Part shown: positions 51,211 through 59,742 of the stretch, one piece after another
How positions within the stretch are numbered: the stretch's first letter is position 1
Layout: each line of letters starts with the position of its first letter
Assembly: GCA_964551335.1 (NCBI GenBank)
Contig: CAZKCO010000002.1
Location: forward strand, 248,001-312,000
Reading direction: 5' to 3'
Source of the DNA: Tunicatimonas sp964551335
GTDB lineage: Bacteria; Bacteroidota; Bacteroidia; Cytophagales; Cyclobacteriaceae
Length of the DNA stretch: 64,000 nt
The notes under the pieces: model-generated
Database searches by the model: none
What the model was told of the DNA's origin: nothing
What the model saw: only the letters and a program-made list of their open reading frames with translations
Made by a program: the position numbers and the translations under genes

Positions 51211-53118
51211 CTAGTAGAGTACGCGGAAGCGGATGGTATTTTCAATGGCACGCAATTCTTTGATGACCTGCTCGTCGTAGGCTTTGTCAATGTCGATAAT
51301 GACGTAGCCGATGTCTTCATTCGTCTTCAGGTATTGCCCTACTACATTAATGTTATGTTTCACCAGTACCTGGCTGATGTTGGCCAACACCCCCGGCTTG
51401 TTATGGTGAATATGCATAAGCCGATGGGCATTTTTAAGTAAAGGTAACTGCACGTTGGGGAAGTTTACACTAAGAAAAGTGCTGCCGGTGTTAATATATT
51501 CCATAATTTTCCCCGGTACAAACTCCCCAATGTTCTCCTGAGCTTCCTCAGTGCTACCACCGATGTGGGGCGTCAAGATTACGTTGGGCAGGTTCCGTAG
51601 CTCGGATACAAACTCCTCTTCGTTGCTTTTTGGCTCGGTAGGGAATACATCTACCGCCGCTCCCCGGATACGGCCGGTCAGAATGTTTTCTTTCAGAGCG
51701 GCTACATCAACCACAAAACCTCGGCTCAGATTTAGGAATATTGCCCCGTCTTTCATCGCGGCAAAGTCATCGGCCCCAAAAAACCGCTTATTCTCTCCGC
51801 GTCCGTCTACGTGTAGCGTAACCACATCGGCCAGCCCTAAAAGCTCCGACAATGAATTACATTTGGTAGCATTGCCAAGTGCTAACCTCTCCACAATATC
51901 GTAGTAGTACACATCCATCCCCATATTTTCGGCCAGCACCGATAGTTGGGAGCCAATATTGCCGTAACCTACAATCCCCAGCTTCTTACCCCGAATCTCG
52001 TTGCTATTCTTAGCCGATTTTCCCCACAATCCCTGATGCATCCCTACCGATTTGTCGGTAATACCCCGCATCAGCATAATAATTTCACCAATAGCTAGTT
52101 CTACCACCGAGCGAGTATTGCTGTAGGGGGCGTTGAATACCGCAATGCCTTTTTTAGAGCAAGCTGTCAGATCAATTTGGTTCGTTCCAATACAGAAAGC
52201 GCCAATGGCTAACAACCGATTGGCATTTTGCAGCACCTTTTCGGTTACATGGGTTTTAGATCGAATACCGAGGATGGATACCGTTTTAATTCTTTCGGCC
52301 AGTTCGGCTTCGTCCATCGCCGCCGGATAGGTTTCTACTTGGTAGCCTTCGGCCTTCAGCCGTTGTTCGGCATCGGGGTGGATGCCTTCCAGCAGCAGGA
52401 CTTTAATTCTATTTTTTGGATAAGAAATAGCAGTGTTCATTTTATTCAAGTACAGAAATTCGTCTAAAGATGGAGTTATGTGGTCGGCTTTATCTACCAC
52501 CGAGTCTCGTTCAATATTTTCGGTAAAGGCGTAAAATTTATTGGCAAAGCCGGCCGCTTTAATTTTATAATCATTGTAGCCATCGCCAATAACGTATACG
52601 TCGCCATTCAAATTCAGATCACGAATAACGGCTACTTTTCCTTCGTCGGTAGACAGCAGATTAGTCTGGTCAAATCCGGTAATATTCCCTTCTTCGTCAA
52701 AGGTGAACTCATTAGCAAACACGTGTTCGTCAGGAATATTATAGTCGCGGGTAACCGGCAGAATGAAAGCTTTAAAGCCATTGGAGATTACATAAATACG
52801 TTCGGAGAAGCTTTCAAAAAACTCTTTGTTACGCTCAAACGAGAGCGAAACGCTATTCCGTAATTGCTCAACTAGCTTTGGTAAATGATTACGGTGGGCA
52901 GGAAGCAGCGCCAAGCGACTTTCTAATGATTCCCGAAAGGAAATCTCCCCATTCATGCAGGAGTTAGTAATTCGCTTCACTTCGGATAGTACTGCCTCCC
53001 GGCTGGGATCGTTCTCCAGTGCTATTTCGCACAGTACATCCAGCGCTTCTACCTGGGTAAACGTACTGTCAAAATCAAAGACGAAGTGTTTATTAGGTTT
53101 TGTGGGTGTTGACTCCAT
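51211..53118 (-). CDS. Fused phosphoserine-phosphatase-like and D-3-phosphoglycerate dehydrogenase
   Basis: 635 residues. Residues 1-220 are a HAD-IB phosphatase like SerB: DFDSTF (Asp15, Asp17), VISNGF, and VIGDGYNDYKIK. Residues about 235-560 are a D-3-phosphoglycerate dehydrogenase with NAD motif GIVGYGNIGSQ and catalytic His in LTPHIGGST. Residues about 565-635 are an ACT-like serine-sensing domain (HHNKPGVLANISQVL). It would carry the first and last steps of serine synthesis from 3-phosphoglycerate; the middle aminotransferase SerC is not in this window. Its start overlaps the MscS gene by 26 bases, so the two are cotranscribed. Confidence 0.88.
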   Translation of the reverse strand: MESTPTKPNKHFVFDFDSTFTQVEALDVLCEIALENDPSREAVLSEVKRITNSCMNGEISFRESLESRLALLPAHRNHLPKLVEQLRNSVSLSFERNKEFFESFSERIYVISNGFKAFILPVTRDYNIPDEHVFANEFTFDEEGNITGFDQTNLLSTDEGKVAVIRDLNLNGDVYVIGDGYNDYKIKAAGFANKFYAFTENIERDSVVDKADHITPSLDEFLYLNKMNTAISYPKNRIKVLLLEGIHPDAEQRLKAEGYQVETYPAAMDEAELAERIKTVSILGIRSKTHVTEKVLQNANRLLAIGAFCIGTNQIDLTACSKKGIAVFNAPYSNTRSVVELAIGEIIMLMRGITDKSVGMHQGLWGKSAKNSNEIRGKKLGIVGYGNIGSQLSVLAENMGMDVYYYDIVERLALGNATKCNSLSELLGLADVVTLHVDGRGENKRFFGADDFAAMKDGAIFLNLSRGFVVDVAALKENILTGRIRGAAVDVFPTEPKSNEEEFVSELRNLPNVILTPHIGGSTEEAQENIGEFVPGKIMEYINTGSTFLSVNFPNVQLPLLKNAHRLMHIHHNKPGVLANISQVLVKHNINVVGQYLKTNEDIGYVIIDIDKAYDEQVIKELRAIENTIRFRVLY

Positions 53119-54025
53119 TGTGGTTTTTAAGTTCTATCGGTAATTCTCCACTACGGATATGCAAATCGCGTTGCGGAAAGGGAATTTCAATACCGTGTTC
53201 TTTGAATTTCTTAAATACTGAGTAATACAACTGACTTCGTAGCGCTTTAGGTCGCTGCACGTACTGTGAAGTCCAGACCATTAGGTTGAAATTGAGCGAG
53301 CTATCGCCAAATTCATCAAACCAGACGTCGGGCGGCGGATGATCCAGGATTCCCGCATGCTCCTCCATCACTTCCATCAGCACCTTCTTTACCTTTTCGG
53401 GATCTTCCTGGTAGGAAACTCCCACCGGAAAGCGAAAGCGTACCAAGCGGTCGTTATGGCTCCAGTTGATTACCTGCGAGGAGATGAACTCCGAATTGGG
53501 GACGATGATGGAGATATTATCATTGGTAATAACGGTAGTAGCCCGCGCCGAAATATTCACCACATCTCCACTAACATCCCCTACTTCAATCCGATCACCC
53601 ACTTTAATAGGCCGCTCGAAGAGGATAATCAAGCCTGAAATAAAATTATTGGCAATATTCTGCAAGCCAAAACCTAACCCAACCCCAAGAGCTCCTGCTA
53701 GTACCGTTAGTGAACTCAAATCAATCCCAGCTGAATCAATGATAACGGTAAAACCCAGGACTAAAACTACATAGCGTACAATAGTACCAATAGATTGGCG
53801 AATGCCAATATCTAGGTTGTAGCGTGCTAAAACTTTATTAACCAGTAGCTTCCTGAATTTACCTGAAACATATATCAGTACGACGATGCTAACCAGAAAA
53901 AGAATAATGTCAATTAAATCATATTGCTTGTTTCCAATGAATACAAAGTCGGTGGTAAACCAACGGTAAACCATTAGCACCCACTCTTTAAGCTGTTCCC
54001 ATACGGTTTCTACTGGTTCTTCCAT
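53093..54025 (-). CDS. MscS-family mechanosensitive ion channel
   Basis: 310 residues. Membrane spans near 33-53 and 73-130, the pore helix region LAGALGVGLGFGLQNIANNF with the Gly/Ala-rich pattern, then the MscS beta domain (VGDRIEVGDVSGDVVNISARA) and a C-terminal alpha/beta part. It opens under membrane tension to protect against osmotic down-shock. It overlaps the SerB-SerA gene by 26 bases and lies upstream of it on the same strand. Confidence 0.88.
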   Translation of the reverse strand: MEEPVETVWEQLKEWVLMVYRWFTTDFVFIGNKQYDLIDIILFLVSIVVLIYVSGKFRKLLVNKVLARYNLDIGIRQSIGTIVRYVVLVLGFTVIIDSAGIDLSSLTVLAGALGVGLGFGLQNIANNFISGLIILFERPIKVGDRIEVGDVSGDVVNISARATTVITNDNISIIVPNSEFISSQVINWSHNDRLVRFRFPVGVSYQEDPEKVKKVLMEVMEEHAGILDHPPPDVWFDEFGDSSLNFNLMVWTSQYVQRPKALRSQLYYSVFKKFKEHGIEIPFPQRDLHIRSGELPIELKNHNGVNTHKT

Positions 54026-54372
54026 ATCGGCAAGTTTGCGGGGGCAAAGTTAGACAAAAAGCGAGGCAGTGGTAGCAAAGCGATAGAAAAATGACATGGC
54101 CGAAAAAAATTAAAAAAAATCTGAATTTCTAGGTGACATCTATCCGGTAGTCTCTACTAAGTAATAAAGTAGCAAAATAAATAAAGGTTTTCTCATAGGT
54201 AAATAGATTAGTAGGTACAGTAGGAAGGTAGAATTACGTCTCATACACAAATAACCAGTCTCTTTTAGAGGTTGGTTATTTTTTTGGTACCTGCTGCCAT
54301 TTTTTGTATTTTTTTCTTGTCCACGCAACCGTTTCCGGATAGGGCTGGTATTGATTGACAAACACGCTCATT
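54026..54372. other. Intergenic region with a strong orphan terminator
   Basis: About 347 bases between the divergent MscS and sigma factor genes. It is AT-rich with no convincing gene. The 54250-54285 hairpin is the only clear element. A minus-strand frame of 73 residues was rejected as a chance ORF. Confidence 0.55.
54250..54285 (+). terminator. Intrinsic terminator before the sigma factor gene
   Basis: AATAACCAGTCTC (54250-54262) pairs with GAGGTTGGTTATT (54268-54280), 13 pairs including two G-U pairs, loop TTTTA, and is followed by a seven-T run (54279-54285). It points along the plus strand, but no plus-strand gene lies upstream, so it ends either an unannotated small RNA or the leader of the sigma factor gene. 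Confidence 0.7.
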
Positions 54373-54936
54373 GTGAGTTTAGCGCAACCCGACAATATTC
54401 TACATCTGATCCAAGGGTGCATTGATCACCAGCAAAACTGCCAAAAACAGTTATACGAACAGTTTTATGGCTTTGGAATGAGCATTTGCCTGCGCTATAC
54501 TGCCAATGAAGAAGATGCGATTGAAGTGCTTAACGATGGGTTTCTGAAAGTATACCGTAGTCTCGGGAAATTTGATACAAAGCAATCGTTTCCGGCTTGG
54601 TTTCGGCGCATTCTGATCAATACGGCGATCAATCATTACCATAAAACCAAAAAGCACCATAACCATGCGCCTATTGAAACGCAGGAGGAAGTTGCTTCAG
54701 ATACAGCAAATGTTATTAGTCAGTTGTCGTACCAGGAAATCTTTGGCCTGATTCAGCGCCTGCCACCGATGTACCGCACGGTTTTCAATCTCTCTGTTAT
54801 TGACGGATACTCCCACGAAGAGATCTCTCAAGCCTTGAATATATCGGTGGGTACGTCCAAATCGGATTTATCACGAGCCCGGGCCCAGTTACGAGTGATG
54901 ATAAAAAAAAATGAACGGATAGCATGCAAGGTATGA
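54373..54936 (+). CDS. ECF RNA polymerase sigma factor
   Basis: 187 residues from GTG 54373 (TTG 54355 would add six residues; the choice is uncertain). Region 2: ICLRYTANEEDAIEVLNDGFLKVYRS; region 4: LPPMYRTVFNLSVIDGYSHEEISQAL and a recognition helix in VGTSKSDLSRARAQL. This is the Bacteroidota ECF group that works with a membrane anti-sigma partner encoded next. The next gene starts within its stop (ATGA at 54933-54936). The genes to 59712 are close together and may form the same unit. It likely controls envelope genes. Confidence 0.9.
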   Translation: MSLAQPDNILHLIQGCIDHQQNCQKQLYEQFYGFGMSICLRYTANEEDAIEVLNDGFLKVYRSLGKFDTKQSFPAWFRRILINTAINHYHKTKKHHNHAPIETQEEVASDTANVISQLSYQEIFGLIQRLPPMYRTVFNLSVIDGYSHEEISQALNISVGTSKSDLSRARAQLRVMIKKNERIACKV

Positions 54937-56126
54937 ACGACCAGGAATTTGACGCTTTCTTCCGGCAAGCCGCCGAACAGCATCGCGTTCCGTATAATCC
55001 GGATGCCTGGGACAAAATGCTCAAAAAACTCGGACGGACAACTGGAAATTCTAGTTCGTCCGCCAAAAAAATTCTAGGATTAGCTTTACTACTGTTGCTA
55101 TCAGGTGCACTGGGAACGGCGTTTTGGCTCCAAACCTCGGATCAAGAACCGGCTACTTCGGGAGAAGAAATAGTAGAAGCAAAGGATAAGAGTGCTTTAC
55201 TTCAGAGCAAGAATCTTACTCCATCGTCTGCACCGGAAAAAGTAGCACCCACGCAACCTAACGAACGAGACGAAATAGCAAACAGTCGGCCCCATAGGTC
55301 GGATACTGAATCAGCGGCCCAGAACAGTCAGGCAGTAGATAATAGGTACCTGTACGAACCTCCCCAAGCCTCCGTCAGAGGATGGATGAATCCGGGTGGC
55401 GTAGAATACGTGAAATCCAACGGATTACAGCCGGAAGTAGCCAAGGTGCATTTTCCTAAGGTTTTGCCGCTGGCAGTTGAGCAGGAGGTTATTGAAAAAG
55501 TGCTTCCTCCGGTGAAAAAGCCCTTCAGTCCGGCACGTTGGCGCGTTAGCCTCGGAGTATCGCCCGATATCAGTGCGATTAATCTGGGAGAGGCAAATCA
55601 GGTAGGGTCTAAAATCGCAGTTGGGTTAGAATATTTTATTGTGCCTAGGTTAAGCATTCAAACCGGAGTGATCTTCTCGAACAAAGTGTATTCTGCCGAC
55701 GGAGAATCTTACAAACCCTATCCGGGCTATTGGAAAAAGTATGCTTTGCCTAATACAATTGATGCTCAGTGCGATGTGTTAGATATTCCATTAAATCTCC
55801 GGTATTATGCCGTGAATCTACCCCGTAGCCGATTATTTCTAAGTAGCGGGTTATCATCTTACCTGATGTTGACCGAAGACTATATCTATCGCTATTGGGG
55901 AGACTACGGAACAAACCCCTATAGCTACGAGCATCATGAGCGTAATAGAAATCAGCATTATTTCAAAGTGGCAAATCTATCAGTAGGATACGAACGGGCA
56001 TTGAGTAAACGGTGGGCGCTGCAAGTTGAGCCTTTTGTAAAGATACCCGTAGCGGGAGTGGGCTTTGGTAACATCAAGCTTTCCACCACCGGATTGTTTG
56101 TGGCTTTAAACTATCGGTTGCGCTAA
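54933..56126 (+). CDS. Membrane-anchored beta-barrel protein, probable partner of the ECF sigma factor
   Basis: 397 residues from ATG 54933, inside the sigma stop (ATGA); an ATG at 54924 is an alternative. The first 45 residues are cytosolic (NDQEFDAFFRQAAEQHRVPY), then a membrane span (about 46-66), a low-complexity linker (about 70-190) and a C-terminal beta-barrel-like domain (about 195-397; WRVSLGVSPDISAINLG, aromatic ends such as ALNYRLR). It looks like Bacteroidota proteins that join a sigma-binding N-terminus to an outer-membrane-barrel-like domain, so it probably acts as an anti-sigma factor. A typical ZAS/zinc anti-sigma motif is not visible. Confidence 0.7.
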   Translation: MNDQEFDAFFRQAAEQHRVPYNPDAWDKMLKKLGRTTGNSSSSAKKILGLALLLLLSGALGTAFWLQTSDQEPATSGEEIVEAKDKSALLQSKNLTPSSAPEKVAPTQPNERDEIANSRPHRSDTESAAQNSQAVDNRYLYEPPQASVRGWMNPGGVEYVKSNGLQPEVAKVHFPKVLPLAVEQEVIEKVLPPVKKPFSPARWRVSLGVSPDISAINLGEANQVGSKIAVGLEYFIVPRLSIQTGVIFSNKVYSADGESYKPYPGYWKKYALPNTIDAQCDVLDIPLNLRYYAVNLPRSRLFLSSGLSSYLMLTEDYIYRYWGDYGTNPYSYEHHERNRNQHYFKVANLSVGYERALSKRWALQVEPFVKIPVAGVGFGNIKLSTTGLFVALNYRLR

Positions 56127-56338
56127 CGACAGAACGCGCTATTGAGCGACACTTTTGTTTTGTTTGGATCAGACAAGAGGCATTGGATAATCCGGAATTT
56201 CTGATTCCGGACTATCTTCTACTAATACGTAGATTTTATCTCATACTAATTAAATCCCAAAATTGCCAATGGCATAATATCTGAATAGCTACTACCTAAC
56301 GCATTATTCATTTTCAACTGATATAAACTAATACTCAC

Positions 56339-57136
56339 ATGAACTATGTAAACCTATTCCCCCGAATGGTGGGGCTGGCACTGCTATGCTCATTGGGCAG
56401 CTGCAACGATGATGAAGAGGCAGGTTGCTCCGATCAGCTTTCACTGTCAGTTGTCAGTCAATCCTCTGTCCGCTGTGAGAGCGGTGGTTCGGTGGAAGTG
56501 GCGGCTCAGGGGCAAGCCGGCTCGGTAATGTACCGGCTGGATTCCCAACCTTTTCAGAATAGTGGTACATTTGAAAATCTGACGGCAGGCTCGTACCAGA
56601 TTACAGCTCAGGATGAGACGGGCTGCGAAACCACCCTGGCATTTACTATCGATGAAGAAGCTTCCGATCTGGCAATCAGCAGCATTTCCACCGATCCTTC
56701 CGCCTGCTCGGAGTCTTCCGGTTCGCTAGTGATAGAAGCTCAGGGAGGTAACCCGGACTATCAGTACCGTATCAATGCCGAACCGTTTCAAAGCTCGGCG
56801 GAGTTTAGCAATCTGTCGCCCGGCGAGTATACCGTAGTAGTTCAGGATGCCAACGGGTGCTCATCCGAAACCAGCGCGCTGGTAACTTCTGGGGTCAGTT
56901 TAAGCAATACCATTCAAGACATTATTAGCACCAACTGTGCCGTAAGTGGCTGCCACGTGGCCGGAACCAATCTTCCCAATTTTTCAGAAAAGGGTAATAT
57001 CATTGACCGAGCGGCACGAATCAGGTCCCGGACTACCGCCGGGACGATGCCCCCCCCTAATTCTGGGCGATCACTTACCGACGAGCAGATTGCCCAGATT
57101 GCCTGCTGGGTAGAAGACGGTGCGCCGGATAATTAA
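56339..57136 (+). CDS. Surface lipoprotein with two SprB repeats and a CX4CH haem-like domain
   Basis: 265 residues. Lipobox LGSC (Cys22). Two SprB-type repeats follow (CESGGSVEVAAQGQAGS; CSESSGSLVIEAQGGNPDY). The C-terminal domain holds NCAVSGCHVAG with Cys200, Cys205 and His206, i.e. CX4CH instead of the usual CX2CH, plus a TMPPPNSGRSL motif like the axial Met region of PSCyt1. This could bind haem c through a four-residue spacer. It begins a string of genes to 59712, 212 bases after the sigma partner gene. Confidence 0.78.
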   Translation: MNYVNLFPRMVGLALLCSLGSCNDDEEAGCSDQLSLSVVSQSSVRCESGGSVEVAAQGQAGSVMYRLDSQPFQNSGTFENLTAGSYQITAQDETGCETTLAFTIDEEASDLAISSISTDPSACSESSGSLVIEAQGGNPDYQYRINAEPFQSSAEFSNLSPGEYTVVVQDANGCSSETSALVTSGVSLSNTIQDIISTNCAVSGCHVAGTNLPNFSEKGNIIDRAARIRSRTTAGTMPPPNSGRSLTDEQIAQIACWVEDGAPDN

Positions 57137-57161
57137 TCGCTTCACTCAAAAAACTAATTTT

Positions 57162-57944
57162 ATGAAAACTTTTATTATTCCCACCACCCTAATGTTGTTG
57201 CTTACCGCTTTGTTTCTAGGTTGTAATGACGATGACAGTAGTTCGGAACCTCAACCTACTATTCGCCTCCGAACGGATGCTACCTTGGGAAGCTTCTTAG
57301 TAGATCAGGAAGGGCGAACGCTTTATATCTTTTCCTCGGATGTGGACGGAAATAGTGCCTGTGCGGGAGGATGCCTAGACCGGTGGCCGGTCTTCAATTC
57401 CGATGAGATTATTTTAGGCGATGGTCTGGATGAGGCTGATTTCGGAACCATTCAGGGAAATGATGGCCCTCAGATTACCTTTAAAGGCTGGCCTCTTTAC
57501 TATTTTGCCCCGGGAGCTGATGGCGTAATTGAGGAAAGTGACCAAACTCAGGGAGAGGGGTTTGGCAATGTGTGGTACGTAGCTAAGGACTATTCGCTGA
57601 TGATTGCCCGTCAGGAGGTTATGCCCGGAGAAGGCGCTGAACTTCATCTGGTAGATATCATGGGCAATACATTGTACCGGTTCACGGTAGATGAGCCAGG
57701 GATAAGCAATTGCAGTGGATCTTGTATCACTGCTTGGCCAGTATTTTCTTACCCTGACGAACTGATAATCCCCTCTACACTCAGTTCGGCTGACTTTGCG
57801 GTGATCTCTCGTACCGATGATGAGAGAGATCAGCTCAGCTACCAAGGTAGCCCGCTATACTACTTCGCCCAGGATAATTCCAGAGGAGACACTAATGGCG
57901 AGGGGGTAAACAATGTTTGGTTCGTCGTGAATCCCTCGCTATGA
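57162..57944 (+). CDS. Lipoprotein of the secreted-repeat family (PF03640 type)
   Basis: 260 residues from ATG 57162; an in-frame ATG at 57120 would overlap the upstream gene and is less likely. Lipobox LFLGC (Cys21). Two copies of the lipoprotein_15 repeat: GRTLYIFSSDVDGNSACAG with GCLDRWPVF and again GNTLYRFTVDEPG with SGSCITAWPVF. Cysteine pairs in each repeat are probably disulfide-bonded. The family is of unknown function, often near electron-transfer proteins. The next gene starts inside its stop (ATGA). Confidence 0.82.
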   Translation: MKTFIIPTTLMLLLTALFLGCNDDDSSSEPQPTIRLRTDATLGSFLVDQEGRTLYIFSSDVDGNSACAGGCLDRWPVFNSDEIILGDGLDEADFGTIQGNDGPQITFKGWPLYYFAPGADGVIEESDQTQGEGFGNVWYVAKDYSLMIARQEVMPGEGAELHLVDIMGNTLYRFTVDEPGISNCSGSCITAWPVFSYPDELIIPSTLSSADFAVISRTDDERDQLSYQGSPLYYFAQDNSRGDTNGEGVNNVWFVVNPSL

Positions 57945-58291
57945 AGCAGGTCCAAATACTTATGCTTGCTTTACCGGTTCTATTGGGAAACTCCTGCACT
58001 TACGATAACGAGGAAGATTTATTCGGAGAACAAAACTGCAGCAGCAGCATTTCCTTTGCCCAAAATGTGCAACCGATTATTACTACCCGCTGTGCGGTGC
58101 CCGGGTGCCACGTTTCCGGGGGTCAACCGCCCGATTACAGCCAGCCTTCAAATATTGTTGGACGGGCAGCCAGCATCCGGAACCGAACGAAAAACCGAAC
58201 CATGCCACCCCCAGCCTCCGGCATTACATTGACCGAAGCTGAAATTCAAACCATTAACTGCTGGGTGCAGCAGGGGGCCAACGCTAATTAA
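57941..58291 (+). CDS. Small exported protein with a CX4CH haem-like motif
   Basis: 116 residues from ATG 57941, overlapping the upstream stop by four bases (a longer ATG at 57917 is unlikely). N-terminus MKQVQILMLALPVLLGNSC is a weak lipoprotein signal (Cys19). RCAVPGCHVSG with Cys51, Cys56, His57 repeats the CX4CH motif of the gene at 56339, and the TMPPPASGITL block (about 88-98) is also shared. The two proteins look like a paralogous pair, the second without SprB repeats. It is followed 10 bases later by the YceI gene. Confidence 0.7.
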   Translation: MKQVQILMLALPVLLGNSCTYDNEEDLFGEQNCSSSISFAQNVQPIITTRCAVPGCHVSGGQPPDYSQPSNIVGRAASIRNRTKNRTMPPPASGITLTEAEIQTINCWVQQGANAN

Positions 58292-58301
58292 TACATAACT
58301 T

Positions 58302-58847
58302 ATGAAAATTCATCTATTTCTACTGAGTAGTCTGCTATATTGTTCTGTTTGCTCCGCCCAACGCTATCAACTGGAAGCAAGTACAATCTCCTTCTATTCG
58401 GAGGCCCCGCTGGAAGATATTGAAGCCGAAACTAATGAAGCCCAGAGCCTATTCGACGCCGGTAGTGGCGAAGTCGCTTTTAGGGTTCCCATCCAAAGCT
58501 TTCAGTTTGAGAAAGCCCTGATGCAGGAGCATTTTAACGAAAACTACCTGGAATCGGATAAATACCCGAACGCCACCTTCGAAGGCACTTTGCAAGGGTT
58601 TGATCCCGACCAAACGGGCGAGCAGTCGGTTACTGCCTCCGGAAAAATGGCTATCCACGGCGTGACCCACGCTATTGAGGTTCCCGGTACTATTCAGTCC
58701 CAGGGTGAGGGTTGGGAAATGCAGGCGACCTTTCCGATTACCATAGCCGACTATAAGATTAAAATTCCCAAGGTGGTTTTTTACAACATCGCCGAAGTTG
58801 TAGAGGTCACCGTTCACTTTACCTACGGTCCTCATGCACAACCTTAG
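58302..58847 (+). CDS. YceI family protein
   Basis: 181 residues with a signal peptide (MKIHLFLLSSLLYCSVCSAQ). YceI lipocalin-like barrel: FRVPIQSFQFEKALMQEHFNENYLESDKYPNATFEG and a later GKMAIHGVTHAIEVPGTI. YceI proteins bind long isoprenoids such as ubiquinone or other lipids in the periplasm. Here it could carry a quinone for the haem-like proteins upstream. It overlaps the DUF5777 gene start by 14 bases. Confidence 0.87.
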   Translation: MKIHLFLLSSLLYCSVCSAQRYQLEASTISFYSEAPLEDIEAETNEAQSLFDAGSGEVAFRVPIQSFQFEKALMQEHFNENYLESDKYPNATFEGTLQGFDPDQTGEQSVTASGKMAIHGVTHAIEVPGTIQSQGEGWEMQATFPITIADYKIKIPKVVFYNIAEVVEVTVHFTYGPHAQP

Positions 58848-59712
58848 TCATTATTACCTGTACCTGATTTGTTCCTGCTGGTTACCCACCTCGCTTCTTG
58901 CCCAGGGCGGACTGCTCGATGAATTGGAAAACGAAGCTCCACCCACCGAAACCCGGATTGACGATACTTTTAAAGCTACTCGAATTATCAACGGTCATTC
59001 GGTAGAGCTTTGGCACGAAGGGGTACTGGGCGTGATGATCTCTCACCGCTTTGGCCGGCTTAACGACGGGGCCTACGAATTCTTTGGCCTGGATGGGGCC
59101 AACGTCCGTTTAGCCGTAGAGTACGGTATCACCGACTTTCTGAACGTAGCCATCGGCCGCAGTTCTTTTCAGAAAACCTACGATGGTTACGTTAAATTGC
59201 GCTTACTCCAACAGCAAAGTGGTAGCAAAACCGTACCGGTTACCGTGGTTGGCTTTAGCAGTATTGCCATTAATACCCTGCGGAACGAAGAGCAGGAAAT
59301 TCCTTTCTCGTCCCGACTGGATTATACTTTTCAGGTGCTGGTTGCTCGGAAATTATCCTCCCGATTTTCCCTGCAACTAACTCCAACCCTGGTGCACCGC
59401 AACTTGGTAGAACAGCGGGAGAACCCCAACGATTTATTTGCCCTGGGTCTGGGTGGGCGGTGGAAAATGAGTCAGCGGGTATCGCTCAATGCGGAGTATT
59501 TCCCCCGCCTAAACGCTGAAACGGAAACGCTGTACAATGATGCTTTTGCCCTGGGAGTTGACATTGAAACCGGTGGCCACGTGTTCCAGTTGCATCTAAC
59601 TAACGCCCAGTCTATGATCGAGGAAGGGTTTATTAGCGAGACTACCGGCGACTTTTTTTCGGGGGACATTCACTTTGGTTTTAATATTTCCCGGGTATTC
59701 CAGTTGAAATAA
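58834..59712 (+). CDS. DUF5777 family beta-barrel outer-membrane protein
   Basis: 292 residues. Signal peptide (LYLICSCWLPTSLLAQ). DUF5777 pattern: LLDELENEAPPTETRIDDTFKATRI in two parts, SHRFGRLNDGAYEFFGLDGA, AVEYGITDFLNVAIGRSSFQKTYDGYVK and a closing FGFNISRVFQLK. It forms an outer-membrane barrel; in Bacteroidota this family often sits behind YceI and cytochrome-like lipoproteins, exactly as here. It ends the operon; the proB promoter begins in its 3' end. Confidence 0.85.
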   Translation: MHNLSHYYLYLICSCWLPTSLLAQGGLLDELENEAPPTETRIDDTFKATRIINGHSVELWHEGVLGVMISHRFGRLNDGAYEFFGLDGANVRLAVEYGITDFLNVAIGRSSFQKTYDGYVKLRLLQQQSGSKTVPVTVVGFSSIAINTLRNEEQEIPFSSRLDYTFQVLVARKLSSRFSLQLTPTLVHRNLVEQRENPNDLFALGLGGRWKMSQRVSLNAEYFPRLNAETETLYNDAFALGVDIETGGHVFQLHLTNAQSMIEEGFISETTGDFFSGDIHFGFNISRVFQLK

Positions 59713-59733
59713 TGCAGTACAGGGGTATCTTTG
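59704..59733 (+). promoter_or_regulatory. Promoter of proB
   Basis: TTG at 59704-59706, then 19 bases, then TATCTTTG at 59726-59733: a full Bacteroidota promoter. The TTG inside the -7 element (59731) is an unlikely start codon, so GTG 59743 is the start of proB. The -33 element lies inside the 3' end of the DUF5777 gene. Confidence 0.7.
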
Positions 59734-59742
59734 CTCCAAAAA

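Noticed and set aside
54140..54361. 73-residue minus-strand ORF before the sigma factor
   Set aside because: It is rich in AT-derived residues, runs across the terminator hairpin and lacks any motif.
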